From Mesorhizobium sp. M1E.F.Ca.ET.045.02.1.1 (lineage in GTDB: Bacteria; Pseudomonadota; Alphaproteobacteria; Rhizobiales; Rhizobiaceae), in assembly GCF_003952485.1 (NCBI RefSeq), contig NZ_CP034447.1, positions 248,001-312,000 of the forward strand: a DNA stretch of 64,000 nucleotides, given 5' to 3'. Below are positions 1-9,673 of this stretch, piece by piece. Each line of letters starts with the position of its first letter. Position 1 is the stretch's first letter. The notes below the pieces were generated by a model, which did not search any database, had not been told where the DNA came from, and was given only the letters and a program-made list of their open reading frames with translations. Made by a program: the position numbers and the translations under genes.

Positions 1-103
1 ATTCACACTTACAGCCAACTACACAAACCAAGACCCACCTTCTTCGACCGCCGTTCGGCCGCGTCAAGGCTTTCGCAGGCCATGTTCTCAGGGTGTTACC
101 GAG

Positions 104-838
104 GTGCATGCATCGATTCTGGCCGCGTATCTTGGCCCGGACCCTTTGGCAGGTAAGTGTTTGGCACAAATTGCGAGTTCTCGGATCTTCGGCAATCTGC
201 CCAACGAAGTGCGGCAGATCGATATCCTTGAGCACCGTTTGTTGCGGCCGGGGCGCTGCGCGCAAATCGTCATCATCCATTCCCGCGAATGGGAGCAACA
301 TGGGTACGGTCATGCGAAGCTCTCTTCCGGACTGGTGCAACTAGCCCTGGTTTCCGAAGACAGGCTGGACCGAGAGGCGGTTTTCTCCGACGGGTATTCC
401 GATTACCTGTTGTGGCCACTGATCGAGCAGGAAGTTGTGAGCAGACTAACCGCCTGCGTCGCTCAGATCGCGCGGCGTTCTGCACCGCTATTCTTCTCAG
501 CCGACCCCTTCGTTCAGAAGGCGTGCGATCTGCTGGCACAGCGAGTCGATCAGCAGATCGCCCTCAGCGAACTGGCGCGCATAGCCGGGACCAACAAGAC
601 AACGCTCGTCAACCGCTTCGAGGCTGCCTTTGGCTGCGGGCCTATGACCTGGTTACGGCACTACCGGATGATGGAGGCTGCCGCCCGCTTGCGAAGCGGG
701 CATGAAAGCGTGGCCGAGGTCGCTGAATCCTTAGGCTACGAAAACAGCAACAATTTCTCCACGGCGTTCAAGGCGATCCATGGGCTCTCGCCGCTGCGCT
801 ATCGCAAAATGGCGGCGCGCAGAGAAAGGTCTGCCTGA
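104..838 (+). CDS. AraC-family transcriptional regulator, probably 5'-partial
   Basis: The C-terminal ~100 residues carry the two helix-turn-helix units of AraC/XylS regulators: a first helix pair in IALSELARIAGTNKTTLVNRF and the second in VAEVAESLGYENSNNFSTAF, followed by the typical GLSPLRYR ending. The N-terminal ~130 residues would be the sensing domain but match no ligand-binding fold I recognise. The first start in the frame is a GTG at 104 without a convincing ribosome binding site, and the frame stays open back to base 2, so the true start may lie outside the window. The regulated target cannot be inferred; the downstream gene is unknown. Confidence 0.75.
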   Translation: MHASILAAYLGPDPLAGKCLAQIASSRIFGNLPNEVRQIDILEHRLLRPGRCAQIVIIHSREWEQHGYGHAKLSSGLVQLALVSEDRLDREAVFSDGYSDYLLWPLIEQEVVSRLTACVAQIARRSAPLFFSADPFVQKACDLLAQRVDQQIALSELARIAGTNKTTLVNRFEAAFGCGPMTWLRHYRMMEAAARLRSGHESVAEVAESLGYENSNNFSTAFKAIHGLSPLRYRKMAARRERSA

Positions 839-1093
839 CGCAAAGGTGGGGATCGGAAGAAACTGGTATACAGCCAGTGAAGACACGCAAAGATCACCTG
901 ATACTCAAGCGTTTACGCACTCCAGGCACTTTGCGGCTTTTACAGCAACGCTCAGAAAAGGCGGCGGCCCCGATTACAAAAACTTCCAGGAGATCGTGGA
1001 TAAGAACGCCACCGAGCAGTTTATGAATGCCAAGAACTTCTTTAACGGCGGCTCGACCCCGCAACAAGACATCACGCCCCAGGTCTGATCCTA
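839..1093. other. short gap with no assignable gene
   Basis: A frame on the plus strand stays open to 1088 and its last ~45 residues (around 950-1088) are rich in Asn, Phe and Lys. It overlaps the end of the AraC gene, has no ribosome binding site of its own, and matches nothing I know. It may be the tail of a lost gene. Confidence 0.3.
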
Positions 1094-1225
1094 ATGATTG
1101 GTCTCGAAAGCAGCAGCGCACCAACCGACGGTGTCAATTCGAAGAAACCTCGCCAGCGTCATAGATCAGGTCCGGCTGACAGCGGTGCCGACGAACTCCG
1201 GCCCCGCTTCTATAAGAAAGCAACT

Positions 1226-1798
1226 ATGAACCCCATCGCAGAAACAACTGCGGGCCTCTTCCTGGTAATCGGCGCCCAGAGCAGCGGCCCCCTCGAAGCG
1301 GAGAGGATTTGCTCAGGCTTGATCCAGAAACTGTCCGAAGGCTCAATTCTGAACTTGGATCCTAGTATGTGGCAGAATGCCATGCAAATGGTGCCGAACC
1401 AGGTGGACGCCGCCACGGCTTCGAAGACCCTGAACCGCACGATGGCCGTTGCGGATTTGCCAAGTACCCTTGCGTCAATTTGCGCCGATGCTGCCGACGG
1501 CGACAAAGCAGGCGTCGATCTGGCGAAGCCCATCAGTGTCTATCTGAGCAGATACGGCGAACCGACTGCATTCAATTGCTTCATCCTGGATCAATCCGAC
1601 TCCGCGAAAATCTATTTGTCTTTAACCTGCCTTGCCGTTTTCGATGGCGGGAGCCCTGGCATTTTCGCCGTCACCTCAACATTGCTGAAAGCGAGCCTGA
1701 ATCTGTCAAGCAAGGATACGCAGTCCACTATCGCGCAGGTTTTCGGCCGCTTCGGCCCGCCGAGCGACTCACCTTATTACCTGCGCGTCTTGCCCTGA
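1226..1798 (+). CDS. hypothetical protein
   Basis: A 190-residue reading frame starting at ATG 1226; the same frame is open from 1094, but the extra N-terminal part is rich in Arg, Ser and Pro and looks non-coding. The protein has alternating hydrophobic and polar stretches (for example TAGLFLVIGAQSSGPLEAE near the start and CFILDQSDSAKIYLSLTC in the middle), compatible with a small globular domain, and no signal peptide or membrane helix. I do not recognise a family. It ends 54 bases before the DUF1906-type gene on the same strand, so the two could be co-transcribed. Confidence 0.45.
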   Translation: MNPIAETTAGLFLVIGAQSSGPLEAERICSGLIQKLSEGSILNLDPSMWQNAMQMVPNQVDAATASKTLNRTMAVADLPSTLASICADAADGDKAGVDLAKPISVYLSRYGEPTAFNCFILDQSDSAKIYLSLTCLAVFDGGSPGIFAVTSTLLKASLNLSSKDTQSTIAQVFGRFGPPSDSPYYLRVLP

Positions 1799-1852
1799 TC
1801 CGTATGCCTGACTTTACGTTCAGCCAGAAGGAGCAGCACGCTCGTTGAGTAT

Positions 1853-2608
1853 GTGAATACCGCACATTGTGGAGCGAAGTCGGTGGTGCGCTTTGTAGCG
1901 GGAAAGCCCATGCCCTATCATGAAGACTTCGCGAAGGCGGACGGATGGTCCGCAGCGGATGTCAGCGTCCGTCTCAACAATGCGGCAGCCCGGAAATTTC
2001 TCACTTTCTTGCGAAGATCGGGGGTGACCACGGTCATTAGGTATTACGCGAGTTCCGCGAGGCCAAAAACCATCACACCAGTGGAGGCCAAACTACTATT
2101 TGGGCACGGTTTCGGAATTCTACCGATTTTCCAGGACAGCAGCCGCCATATTTCCAATTTCTCGAGCTCGATCGGTACTGCAAATGCAAAGAGTGCTATG
2201 GGGTTCGCAAAGCGCGTCGGCCAGCCGAAAGATAGAGGCAGTACGATTTTTTTCGCCGTCGATTTGGACTATCCGGCTACGCAGATCGACGGCCCCATCC
2301 TCGCCTACTTCCACGCGATTAAACAGGAGATCAACGGCACTTTCGTAATCGGCGCGTATGGTAGCGGTGCCGTGCTCTCAAAATTATTGGCGGAGGGACT
2401 GATCACGGTTCCATGGATATCTATGTCGCCACTGTTTCTTGGAACCGAGCAGTTCTTTTATTCCAACCGATGGTCGATGCGGCAGGTACCCCCAGAGGTT
2501 GCCCATGGCTCCTCTGGGGTGGGCTATGATCGCAATATCGTTCGGGTTCCTCGGAGGGAGATCGGGGCCTTCCAAGTTGATGAGTCGGGCGAAGGCTCGC
2601 GGGCCTAG
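1853..2608 (+). CDS. DUF1906 / Rv2525c-like glycoside-hydrolase-like protein
   Basis: The 251-residue product has the features of the Rv2525c-like (DUF1906) TIM-barrel family: a first strand with VIRYYASS (about residue 62), a central IFFAVDLDY strand (about residue 136), then FVIGAYGSG (about 167) and a barrel-closing WSMRQ segment (about 211). This family resembles GH25-type lysozymes and is thought to act on cell-wall sugars, but substrates are mostly unknown. No signal peptide is visible from the GTG start at 1853, so export is unproven; AAGGAG lies about 20 bases upstream of the start, a rather long spacing. The gene looks intact. The call is by family pattern only. Confidence 0.65.
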   Translation: MNTAHCGAKSVVRFVAGKPMPYHEDFAKADGWSAADVSVRLNNAAARKFLTFLRRSGVTTVIRYYASSARPKTITPVEAKLLFGHGFGILPIFQDSSRHISNFSSSIGTANAKSAMGFAKRVGQPKDRGSTIFFAVDLDYPATQIDGPILAYFHAIKQEINGTFVIGAYGSGAVLSKLLAEGLITVPWISMSPLFLGTEQFFYSNRWSMRQVPPEVAHGSSGVGYDRNIVRVPRREIGAFQVDESGEGSRA

Positions 2609-2882
2609 ATGGCGAGGGACGCCGGCTCGTAGACGCGGCAAGCTGAAAAAGTTGTCGAATTTTATGTTCGTAGAGGTCTCCGAAGTCAACTGCCGGACCG
2701 GTGTCGTGTCTTTTCCTCGAACCGGCGAGCGTAAAGCAGATGGTCCGCGAAGTTGCTTCGGGACCAACGACATCGCCGGCTATTTGCTTGGGTGTTCATT
2801 CATTTCCCCTCGGACCTCGTCCCATGTCGGCGAGGATGCCGAGCGAGCGCTGCGGCGACTGCGTTTTCCACCGCTTGTTCCA

Positions 2883-4237
2883 TTAGTCCCACGGAGATTG
2901 CTTCCAAACTTCATGGACGGCATCCACGAGCGCTGCGGCTAAATCTTGGATATCGGTCTCGCTCATCGGGGTCGACAGCGCGCCAGAGCAATTCGGCGTC
3001 ATCAGAAAACCCCGTTCCAGCATTGCACGGTGCACCTTTGCCAGCGCAGCCTTCTGCAAGACGCTTGGGAACGAGGTCCGGTAGTTTCGGACAACTTCAG
3101 CCTTCAGGTGGAGCCGAAAGAGGGAGCTCATGCCGGTAACTTGCGCGGGGAGTTCGCGCCTTCTGAGTTGCTCGGTGTCTTCACTGCGAAGCGTGTCGCC
3201 CATCTGGTTAAGGCGGGCCACGGCATCCTTCGTGTATGATTGCAGTGCCGCCAGCCCAGCTGTCATGCTGAGCGGGTTGGCGCTGAACGTGCCGCCGTGG
3301 GAGACGGCTGGTTTACCCTTGGTGTGATCGAAGACCGCCATGTGCGACGCAGGCCCCGCTACGGCCGCAACGGGCAAACCTCCGCCGATGATCTTGCCCA
3401 AAGCGACCAGATCAGGCTCAAAGCCGAAGACGTCATGGGCTCCGCGGAAACCGACGCGGTATGAAACGACCTCGTCAACCACAAGCAGGATACCGTAGCG
3501 GTTACAGCAATCCTGGATCACATCCCGCAAATCCACCTCTATCGGAACCATGCCCACGCGGGAAGCAACTGGATCGAGAAGAATCGCGGCGAGACGCTCA
3601 TGGTGTTTACGGATGAGCTCTCTGCACGACTTGGGCTCGTTGTAAGGAAGGACAAGGACATCCGCGGCGGTGGAGGCGGAAGTTCCACTGGCATAGAGCA
3701 CACTGCTAGGCGACGAATCGCCCCAGTTATTTGGTGCAGAATCAAGGCTCACTTCCACATAATCATAGGCGCCGTGATATGCGCCCTCGAACTTGGCATT
3801 CATCGGGCGCCCTGCAATAGCGCGAGCGGCCTTGACAGCGAACATAACAGCCTCGGTGCCGGAGCTCGTAAAGCGGACTTGCTGAAGCTTCGGCGAATGC
3901 GTCGTGATTGCTTCCGCAAGCCTGGTCTCGCTGGTGGTCAGAAGCCCGAATGCGGTGCCGTCGTCCAGGACCTTGTGCAGCGCCTCGATCACCGGCGGAA
4001 TGGCATGGCCGTGAACGAGCGAGAAGAAATTGTTTTCGCAGTCGAAGACCTTCCTGCCGTCCGCGTCGGTGATCCAGCAACCCGCACTGACACAGCATAG
4101 GGCGGGTGTGGAGCGAAGAAAGGCGCAGCACGCATGCTTCCGCCTGGCGTGATCTTTAGCGACCGTTGAAACTCGTCGCGAGATCTCGGTCCAACGACCT
4201 CTCCCCGGTTGTGGCCTAGTCTTGAAATGCGCTGCAT
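2883..4237 (-). pseudogene. glutamate-1-semialdehyde aminomutase-like class III PLP enzyme, frameshifted
   Basis: Two minus-strand frames together make one class III aminotransferase of about 450 residues. The first (4237 down to ~4085, ATG with AGGA 9 bases upstream) carries the family N-terminus with LKITPGGSMRAAPFF. The second, from ~4085 down to 2883, carries WITDADGRKVFDCENNFFS, the SSGTEAVMFAVKAAR cofactor region, the VDEVVSYRVG Asp and the GGGLPVAAVAGP stretch. The lysine lies in ALGKIIGGG. A one-base loss near 4080-4090 (between YAVSV and AGCWI) separates the frames. Such enzymes move or transfer amino groups; outside heme synthesis they often act on amino acids in secondary metabolism. 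A single frameshift could also be a sequencing error. Confidence 0.75.
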
Positions 4238-4541
4238 GTCCGAATTCCTTGACTTTGTGGAGATGGCGAGGCGCTATGAAGCCGCAATTCCGTTGTTGGC
4301 GTCGGCTCTTATAATTTGAGGAAGCGTGAGATGCTCAATGGATTAACTAAGCCTTTGTCATGGCGGCTTGCCCGATCGTTGTGATTGCGTGGTGGGGGTG
4401 GACGGCGCGCTTCATATGGATGGCTATACCATCAACACGGATCGGGATGCTTCCCAAGTCAGCTCCTGCAACAAAGAAGGCCAACGAGACGGCGTTTAAT
4501 GAGTCTATGTTGTTAGCATTGGCACCGGTTTGGAGTTGCTA
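4238..4541. other. intergenic, nothing recognised
   Basis: Between the aminomutase-like relic and the tail of the next relic. No gene, RNA or repeat was recognised. It presumably holds the old promoter of the minus-strand aminomutase-like gene. Confidence 0.4.
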
Positions 4542-5090
4542 AGAGTCTATGAATTTCTTTGAAGGATCTATTACACCGCCTGCCGCCGACGGCTCGACCG
4601 CGAACTCTTCGCAGACCAGCTGCCCTGTTGCGCCGCTTTCGGTCGCGTGGCTCAGGGGCTTCGCCGCCCCGCCGGGAATGTCATCAGCCGCTTCACGCCT
4701 TCATCCGCGAGCCGAGCGGGCAACAACGCGTTCGATGACCTGGAGGTGGGACAAGATGATCCGTGAGGGGAACACCACGCCGGCCTGGCTGGCCAATGAC
4801 TTCAATGCCAACCGTCGGCATAGAGGGTCCGGTAAGCTTGGCGCCATTGTCAGCGGCGAAGCCTCGGCGAGCACCTCGATTTCGTCGAGGAAGGCCGCGA
4901 TAGCCCGCTTCACCCGAGTGGGACGCAGGGCAGTGGCGTTGCGGACAAAAAAGCCCGCGGCCGCGCCCGTCATCCCGTTCTGCCAAGCGAAATGTCGTCG
5001 AGGTCCTCTTCGATAACCCCAGCCGCGTATAGCTGATCGAGCAGGTCGGCGACGGCAACGACGCTCGCTCCATCCGTGACCCCCATAATC
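4542..5090 (-). pseudogene. decayed gene of unknown function
   Basis: Three minus-strand frames seem to be one old gene read from ~5090 to a TAG at 4542. The pieces are an N-terminal part with VAVADLLDQLYAAGVIEEDL, a middle part with RVKRAIAAFLDEIEVLAEAS and a C-terminal part with QLVCEEFAVEPSAAGGVID. An amber codon near 4977 and frameshifts near 4720 and 4640 break it. The composition (acidic helices, Ala-rich) is protein-like, which is why I treat it as a relic. I cannot assign a family. Confidence 0.4.
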
Positions 5091-5180
5091 AGCTCCGAGG
5101 CTGTAGTTCCCGCTCGCGATTAGATCGGAACCACCCCGTCGAGCACTCGATGCTCAATGTTGCGTGAGTGGAGATGGAAG

Positions 5181-5487
5181 TGTCGCTTTGCAGTTAATTA
5201 TGAGAATCGCTTGTCAATGATTTCAGTTGTTTAGCTGTGCACTTAATTTGAGAACGTGCACCTAATTTGATAATCATACCCGGCCATTGGCATTTAATGT
5301 GAGAAGCAGCGTCGGCAACGCAACGGGATCGAATTTCCCGAAGACGGTATATAAAATTCAAAGAATTCATGACCTTCACGCTGATGCGATTGCAGTTAAA
5401 TTAAGAACCGAGCTACCCCATTCTCGCAATTAACTGCCAAACCCAACCGAAACGACCGCATTCTCACCATTAACTGCCAAGCGACAA
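5181..5487. mobile_element. IS21-like element reduced to its two ends (no transposase)
   Basis: The outer ends are clear imperfect inverted repeats. The left end at 5181 begins TGTCGCTTTGCAGTTAAT and the right end, read on the minus strand from 5487, begins TGTCGCTTGGCAGTTAAT; both continue into TGAGAAT. Ends that start with TGT and carry several internal copies of a GCAGTTAAT..TGAGAA motif fit the IS21 family as I know it. The 307-bp interior has no transposase reading frame. The bases next to the two ends (GGAAG and ATCCT) are not a target duplication, so this is either a non-autonomous derivative or the product of an internal deletion. Confidence 0.6.
5189..5481. repeat. seven degenerate copies of a transposase-binding-like motif
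   Basis: Copies of GCAGTTAATNNTGAGAA are found near 5190, 5239, 5259, 5289 and 5391 in plus orientation and near 5420 and 5460 in minus orientation. The outer two form the ends of the 307-bp element. The arrangement resembles the repeated transposase sites within IS21-family termini. Confidence 0.55.
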
Positions 5488-5599
5488 TCCTCTTGTCGGC
5501 CATCTACTCCTCCCAGATTGGATGCCGGCGCTGAATGGCGGTGCACCTCCTCCCGCGCTGCTTTTTCTTTGTATGAGCGGCAATTTGGCCCTTGGCCGA

Positions 5600-6353
5600 C
5601 GTATTGGCTTCCTAGTCTAGTGCTGTCACATTGGGGCTGGCAGAGCCATGCGCTTTCGGATGCGCAGGTCTTCGCAAGCTCAACCCCGGCGCCGCGCCCC
5701 TCACAACAGCTTGGCGTGCTCGGCATGCCGGGTTTCACCGCCTATGCGGGGCTGCTCACTATTGGCAAGCCGAGGGCGGGCGAAACCGTCGTCGTGGCGG
5801 CCGCTTCAGGCCCGGTAGCTCAGCCGTCGGCCAGATAGCCAGGATAAAGGGGCGCGTGCGGTCGGCATCGCCGGCGGGCCTGCAAAATGCGCCTTCGTGC
5901 GCGAGGATCTCGGCTTCGACGTCGCTATCGACCATCACGCAACGGGTTTCGCGCAGCAGCTGGCGGAACGCGTGCCCAGACGGGATCGACGTTTATTTCG
6001 AGAATGTCGGTGGGCACGTTTGGGATGCGGTCTTTCCGCTGCTGAACGAGTTCGCGCGCGTTCCCGTGTGCGGCCTGATCTCGCAATACAACGCCGTGGA
6101 GCATCCTGGTCCCAACCAGCTTCCGGTGATCATGCGGGCCGTCCTGTCGCGCAGCCTCACCAGCCGCGGCTTCATCCAGCGTGAGTTTGCCGATCAGCGG
6201 TCGACCTACTATCACGAGATGGCGGAATTGATAGCCACCGGCGAGGTCCGCTACCGCGAGGATATCATCGTGGGGCTCGAGAATGCGCCGAAGGCGTTCA
6301 TGGGCCTCCTGGAAGGACGCAAATTTCGGCAAACTCATCGTGCGGCTCGAGTG
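5600..6353 (+). pseudogene. NADP-dependent oxidoreductase (CurA/YncB-type MDR), decayed
   Basis: Successive plus-strand frames reproduce the C-terminal two thirds of a zinc-independent medium-chain reductase: GHWGWQ-like start, LGVLGMPGFTAYAGLLTIG (about 5710), the nucleotide-binding GETVVVAAASGPVG, DGIDVYFENVGGHVWDAV (about 5980), CGLISQYN and the final LVRLE. Frameshifts fall near 5695, 5815, 5880, 5970 and 6330, and the first ~110 residues are missing. The family reduces enones or quinones with NADPH. No function can remain. Confidence 0.8.
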
Positions 6354-6407
6354 AGCGGCAGCGGGGCGCCGGGCCAGCCGTCAGCCCGAGGCGCGATCTC
6401 AGCTGGA

Positions 6408-6910
6408 TCATACCCGGTGGTCGAGCCGAGCGACGAGCCTGTCGCCTATCCACTGGATGCCGCAGACGAGGATGATCAGCACGATCACCACCGCGACCAT
6501 AACGGCGGTCTCGAAGCGCTGGTACCCGTAGCGGATGGCGAGATCGCCCAGCCCGCCGGCGCCGATCGCGCCCGCCATGGCCGAAGCCCCACAAGCGTCA
6601 CCAGCGTCACGGTGAAGCCCGCCAAGATGCCAGGTAGCGCTTCAGGCACCAACACCTCGCGCACGATCGTCCATCGGTTGCCGCCCATGGCGCGGGCCGC
6701 CTCGATCAGCCCGCGATCCACTTCGCGCAGTGAGACCTCCGCGATGCGCGCGTAGTAGGGGGTCGCCGCGATCGATAGTGGGACGATCGCCGCCCAGGTG
6801 CCAATCGAAGTGCCAACAACCAGGCGCGTCACCGGGATGAGTGCGACGAGCAGGATAATAAAGGGAACCGACCGGAAGCCGTTGATCACGGCGCCGACGA
6901 CGCGATTCAC
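6408..6910 (-). pseudogene. MetI-like ABC transporter permease, truncated and frameshifted
   Basis: The minus strand encodes most of a methionine-type permease: FRSVPFIILLVALIPVTRL, then the EAA loop region IEAARAMGGNRWTIVREVLVPEALPG and, after a frameshift near 6590, AMAGAIGAGGLGDLAIRYGY and the final helix ending at a TGA at 6408. About 60 N-terminal residues including the first membrane helix are missing and no ATPase (MetN) or binding protein (MetQ) gene is adjacent, so this is a relic of an amino-acid importer. Confidence 0.75.
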
Positions 6911-6955
6911 CCAAAGTCAAACCCCTCAATCCCCAACCCGCTGCAAATGCCCCCA

Positions 6956-7287
6956 TCCAGCGCTTGGAAATGGCGCCCTGCCCGGTAGGGAGGACACCGG
7001 CAGGGCGAGCCGCGCACAGGTCTCGGTCTCGTGACGACGGGACAGCGGCGGCAGTCTATCGCTTCGGCAGGGCCGATTTCGGCAACTCGCGCCCAATAGG
7101 GGGGCCAGCCGGGTGTTACAGAGTAGACGCCGATAGCCGGTTGCCGCCGCCGCGGACGCTTCGGGCTGCGCCAGCCGATACGGAAAGCATAGGCGGTCGC
7201 CTGTTGGAACTGAGTAAATGCTTCTCAATGGATGGCCAACTTCCGTCATCGCTCCCTACGCCTTCCTGCTGTTCTCAAACTGGGAAC
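6956..7287. other. intergenic, nothing recognised
   Basis: Lies between the MetI relic and the end of the gdhA relic. Open frames on both strands are short and Arg/Pro/Ser rich; none resembles a known protein. Confidence 0.4.
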
Positions 7288-8711
7288 TCAAATGCCAATG
7301 GCCTCATATGCGTCAGCAACCTTCCGGATGGATGCGACATATGCCGCCGTCCTGTAGTCACACAGTTCCGGATGTTCCTCCAGGAGGCTGGCGATACGTG
7401 TCCAAGTGCTGCGCATCACATCCTCGAGGCCGGAGCGAACCAGATCAATCTCGGCTCCCCCTTCAAGAAATTCATCGCGCATGTCGTCGGGGAACGGCTT
7501 GCCCGTCATCCGCTCGAGCGCCCTGGCGATTGTCTGGTTGCGCCGCTCCCGCCGCCGTCTTTCCATCAAGCCGAACGGGATGTGGGTCAGGTTCTTCACC
7601 CATTCGAAATGGCTGACCACTACGCCTCCTGCGTTGACATAGAGGTCCGGGAGGATCGTCACACCTCGGGAGCGCAGCATCTGGTCGGCCTCGAAGGTGA
7701 CCGGGCCATTGGCGGCCTCTACAAGGAGATAGGCTTTGATGCGCTCGGCATTGTCGATGTGGATCGAGTTTTCCATCGCCGCCGGGATCAGAATGTCGCA
7801 AGGCTGTTCCGGACCTGTCGTGTCGCCGGCGAACGACTTGGCCCCGGCAAAGCTGATAATGCTGCCGGTACGCAACTGATGCTGCTTCAGCGCCTCTATC
7901 GCGAGGCCTTCGGGATTGGCGACATATCCGTCGCGTTCGGTAACGACCGGATCCGCGCGCCATCCTCCTGGGAGAGAAACTTTGCGGCGTGGTAACCCAC
8001 ATTGCCGAACCCCTGCGCGATCACAGACGTTCCCTTGAGGTCGCGCCGTCCCGCAATTCCCGGCGTGCGGGGATCACGCAGATAGCTCTGGATGGCGAAC
8101 TGCACGCCTCGGCCTGTCGCCTCCGTTCGTCCTGCGATGCCGCCTTTTGAGAGCGGCTTTCCCGTCACGCACGCGCGTGCGTTGATCACATCGGTAGGAT
8201 TGGCACGACGGAACTCATCTACCATCCAGGCCATCTCCCGCTCACTCGTGCCCACGTCCGGAGCCGGCACGTTTAGCCCTGGGGCCGATCAGGCCGCGCT
8301 TGGTGAGTTCCTGGGGAAGCGCCGGGTAATGCGCTCGAGCTCCTGCGGTGTCCATTCACGCGGGTCGATCCTGAGCGCGCCTTTCGAACCTCCAAAGGGG
8401 ACATCGACCAGCGCGCATTTAAGCGTCATCAGTGCCGCCAGCGCCTCCACCTCTTCGGCAGCAGCGTCAGGTGCAAAGCGGATGCCGCCTTTTACCGGCT
8501 CGCAATGCTCGCTGTGCACCGATCGCTAGCCGGCGAAGCTATACATGCGTCCTCGCAGCCTTACCCCAAAGCGCACCGTATATGTCTAATTGCACTGGAT
8601 GATCCGCTCGGCCAATCCCTCGGGTAGATCGAGAAACGACATAGCGTGTCTGAAGTTGAGATCGACGTTTTGGAGAAAGCTCAAAGCTGTGTTCGGGACT
8701 GAGGTGCACAT
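7288..8711 (-). pseudogene. gdhA: glutamate dehydrogenase (Glu/Leu/Phe/Val family), broken
   Basis: A full-length relic of about 475 codons starting at ATG 8711, six bases after the purU stop codon, so it was the last gene of the sox operon. The N-terminus has SFLQNVDLNF and LPEGLAERIIQCN, the substrate site is in [15 protein letters not shown] and PFGGSKGA, the dinucleotide site in [14 protein letters not shown], and the C-terminus runs to 7288. Two in-frame amber codons (8586-8588 and 8526-8528, the second replacing Trp in GWRSVHS) and frameshifts near 8290 and 7955 destroy it. The enzyme interconverts glutamate and 2-oxoglutarate plus ammonia. Confidence 0.85.
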
Positions 8712-8717
8712 GGCTCA

Positions 8718-9602
8718 TCAACCCATCCGTTCCGAAGCGAGCGAGCCTGGCGAAGCGGGGAAGACCACCGTCTTGTTTCCATTGAGGAAGACACGCCGGT
8801 GGATATGGGCGTGGATGGCGCGTGCGAGGACCTGGCTTTCGACGTCGCGCCCGAGCGAGACGTAGTCTGACGGGCTCTGGGCGTGCGTGACGCGCACGAT
8901 GTCCTGCTCAATGATCGGCCCCTCGTCGAGATCGGCGGTGACATAGTGCGAGGTCGCGCCGATGAGTTTCACGCCGCGCTCGAAAGCCTGCTTATAGGGG
9001 TTCGCCCCCTTGAAGGAGGGCAGGAAAGAGTGGTGGATGTTGATGATGCGGCCGGACATCTTTTCGCACATCTCATCCGAGAGCACCTGCATGTAGCGGG
9101 CAAGCGCGATCAGCTCCGCGCCGGTCTCCTCGACAATTCGCATCTGCTGCGCTTCGGCTTCGCGCCTGTTCTCCTTCGTCACTTTGACGTAGTGGAACGG
9201 GATGTCGTGGTTCACGACGAGCTTCTGACAGTCCAGATGGTTCGAGATCACCGCAACGATGTCGAAGGGTAGCGCCCCGATGCGCCAGCGATATAGGATG
9301 TCGTTGAGACAATGGCCGAAGCGCGAAACCATGATGATCACCTTCATCCTGTGGCTCTCGTCGTGGAAGGCAAAATCCATTCCGAACGCTTGGGCGGTGT
9401 CGGCAAAACCGCTGCGCAGCGCATCAAGGCCAACGCCATCTTCCGAGACGAAGCTCACGCGCATGAAGAAATTGCCGGTCTGCGCATCGTCGAATTGCGA
9501 ACTGTCGGTGATGTTGCAGCCGTTCTCGGCGAGGTAACCTGCGATGGCGGCCACGATCCCGCGTTTCGACTTGCAGGTGACGGTCAGGCAGTATTTTTCC
9601 AT
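8718..9602 (-). CDS. purU: formyltetrahydrofolate deformylase
   Basis: Intact 294-residue PurU. Residues 1-80 form the ACT regulatory domain (CLTVTCKSKRGIVAAIAGYL). The formyltransferase-like domain follows, with VIIMVSRFGHCLNDILYRW, the INIHHSFLPSF catalytic loop (Asn-His) and GATSHYVTADLDEGPIIEQD. PurU hydrolyses 10-formyl-THF to formate and THF. Behind soxBDAG and folD it disposes of the one-carbon unit released when sarcosine is demethylated and returns free folate. Gene order and short gaps show one operon; the folD-purU gap is 71 bases. Confidence 0.95.
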   Translation of the reverse strand: MEKYCLTVTCKSKRGIVAAIAGYLAENGCNITDSSQFDDAQTGNFFMRVSFVSEDGVGLDALRSGFADTAQAFGMDFAFHDESHRMKVIIMVSRFGHCLNDILYRWRIGALPFDIVAVISNHLDCQKLVVNHDIPFHYVKVTKENRREAEAQQMRIVEETGAELIALARYMQVLSDEMCEKMSGRIINIHHSFLPSFKGANPYKQAFERGVKLIGATSHYVTADLDEGPIIEQDIVRVTHAQSPSDYVSLGRDVESQVLARAIHAHIHRRVFLNGNKTVVFPASPGSLASERMG

Positions 9603-9673
9603 ATCGATTTTCTCGGGGTGTGCAGAACAGATTCGTTCGGCGTTTCAGGTAGGCTGCCGGACATGAACAAGGC

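Noticed and set aside
160..180. TGGCAC..TTGC near the window start
   Set aside because: Only three bases separate the two halves, the wrong spacing for sigma-54, and it lies inside a coding region.
4549..5016. Plus-strand open frame of 155 codons
   Set aside because: Its opposite strand has more protein-like, ordered pieces; the plus frame is Ser/Ala/Arg-rich without motif.
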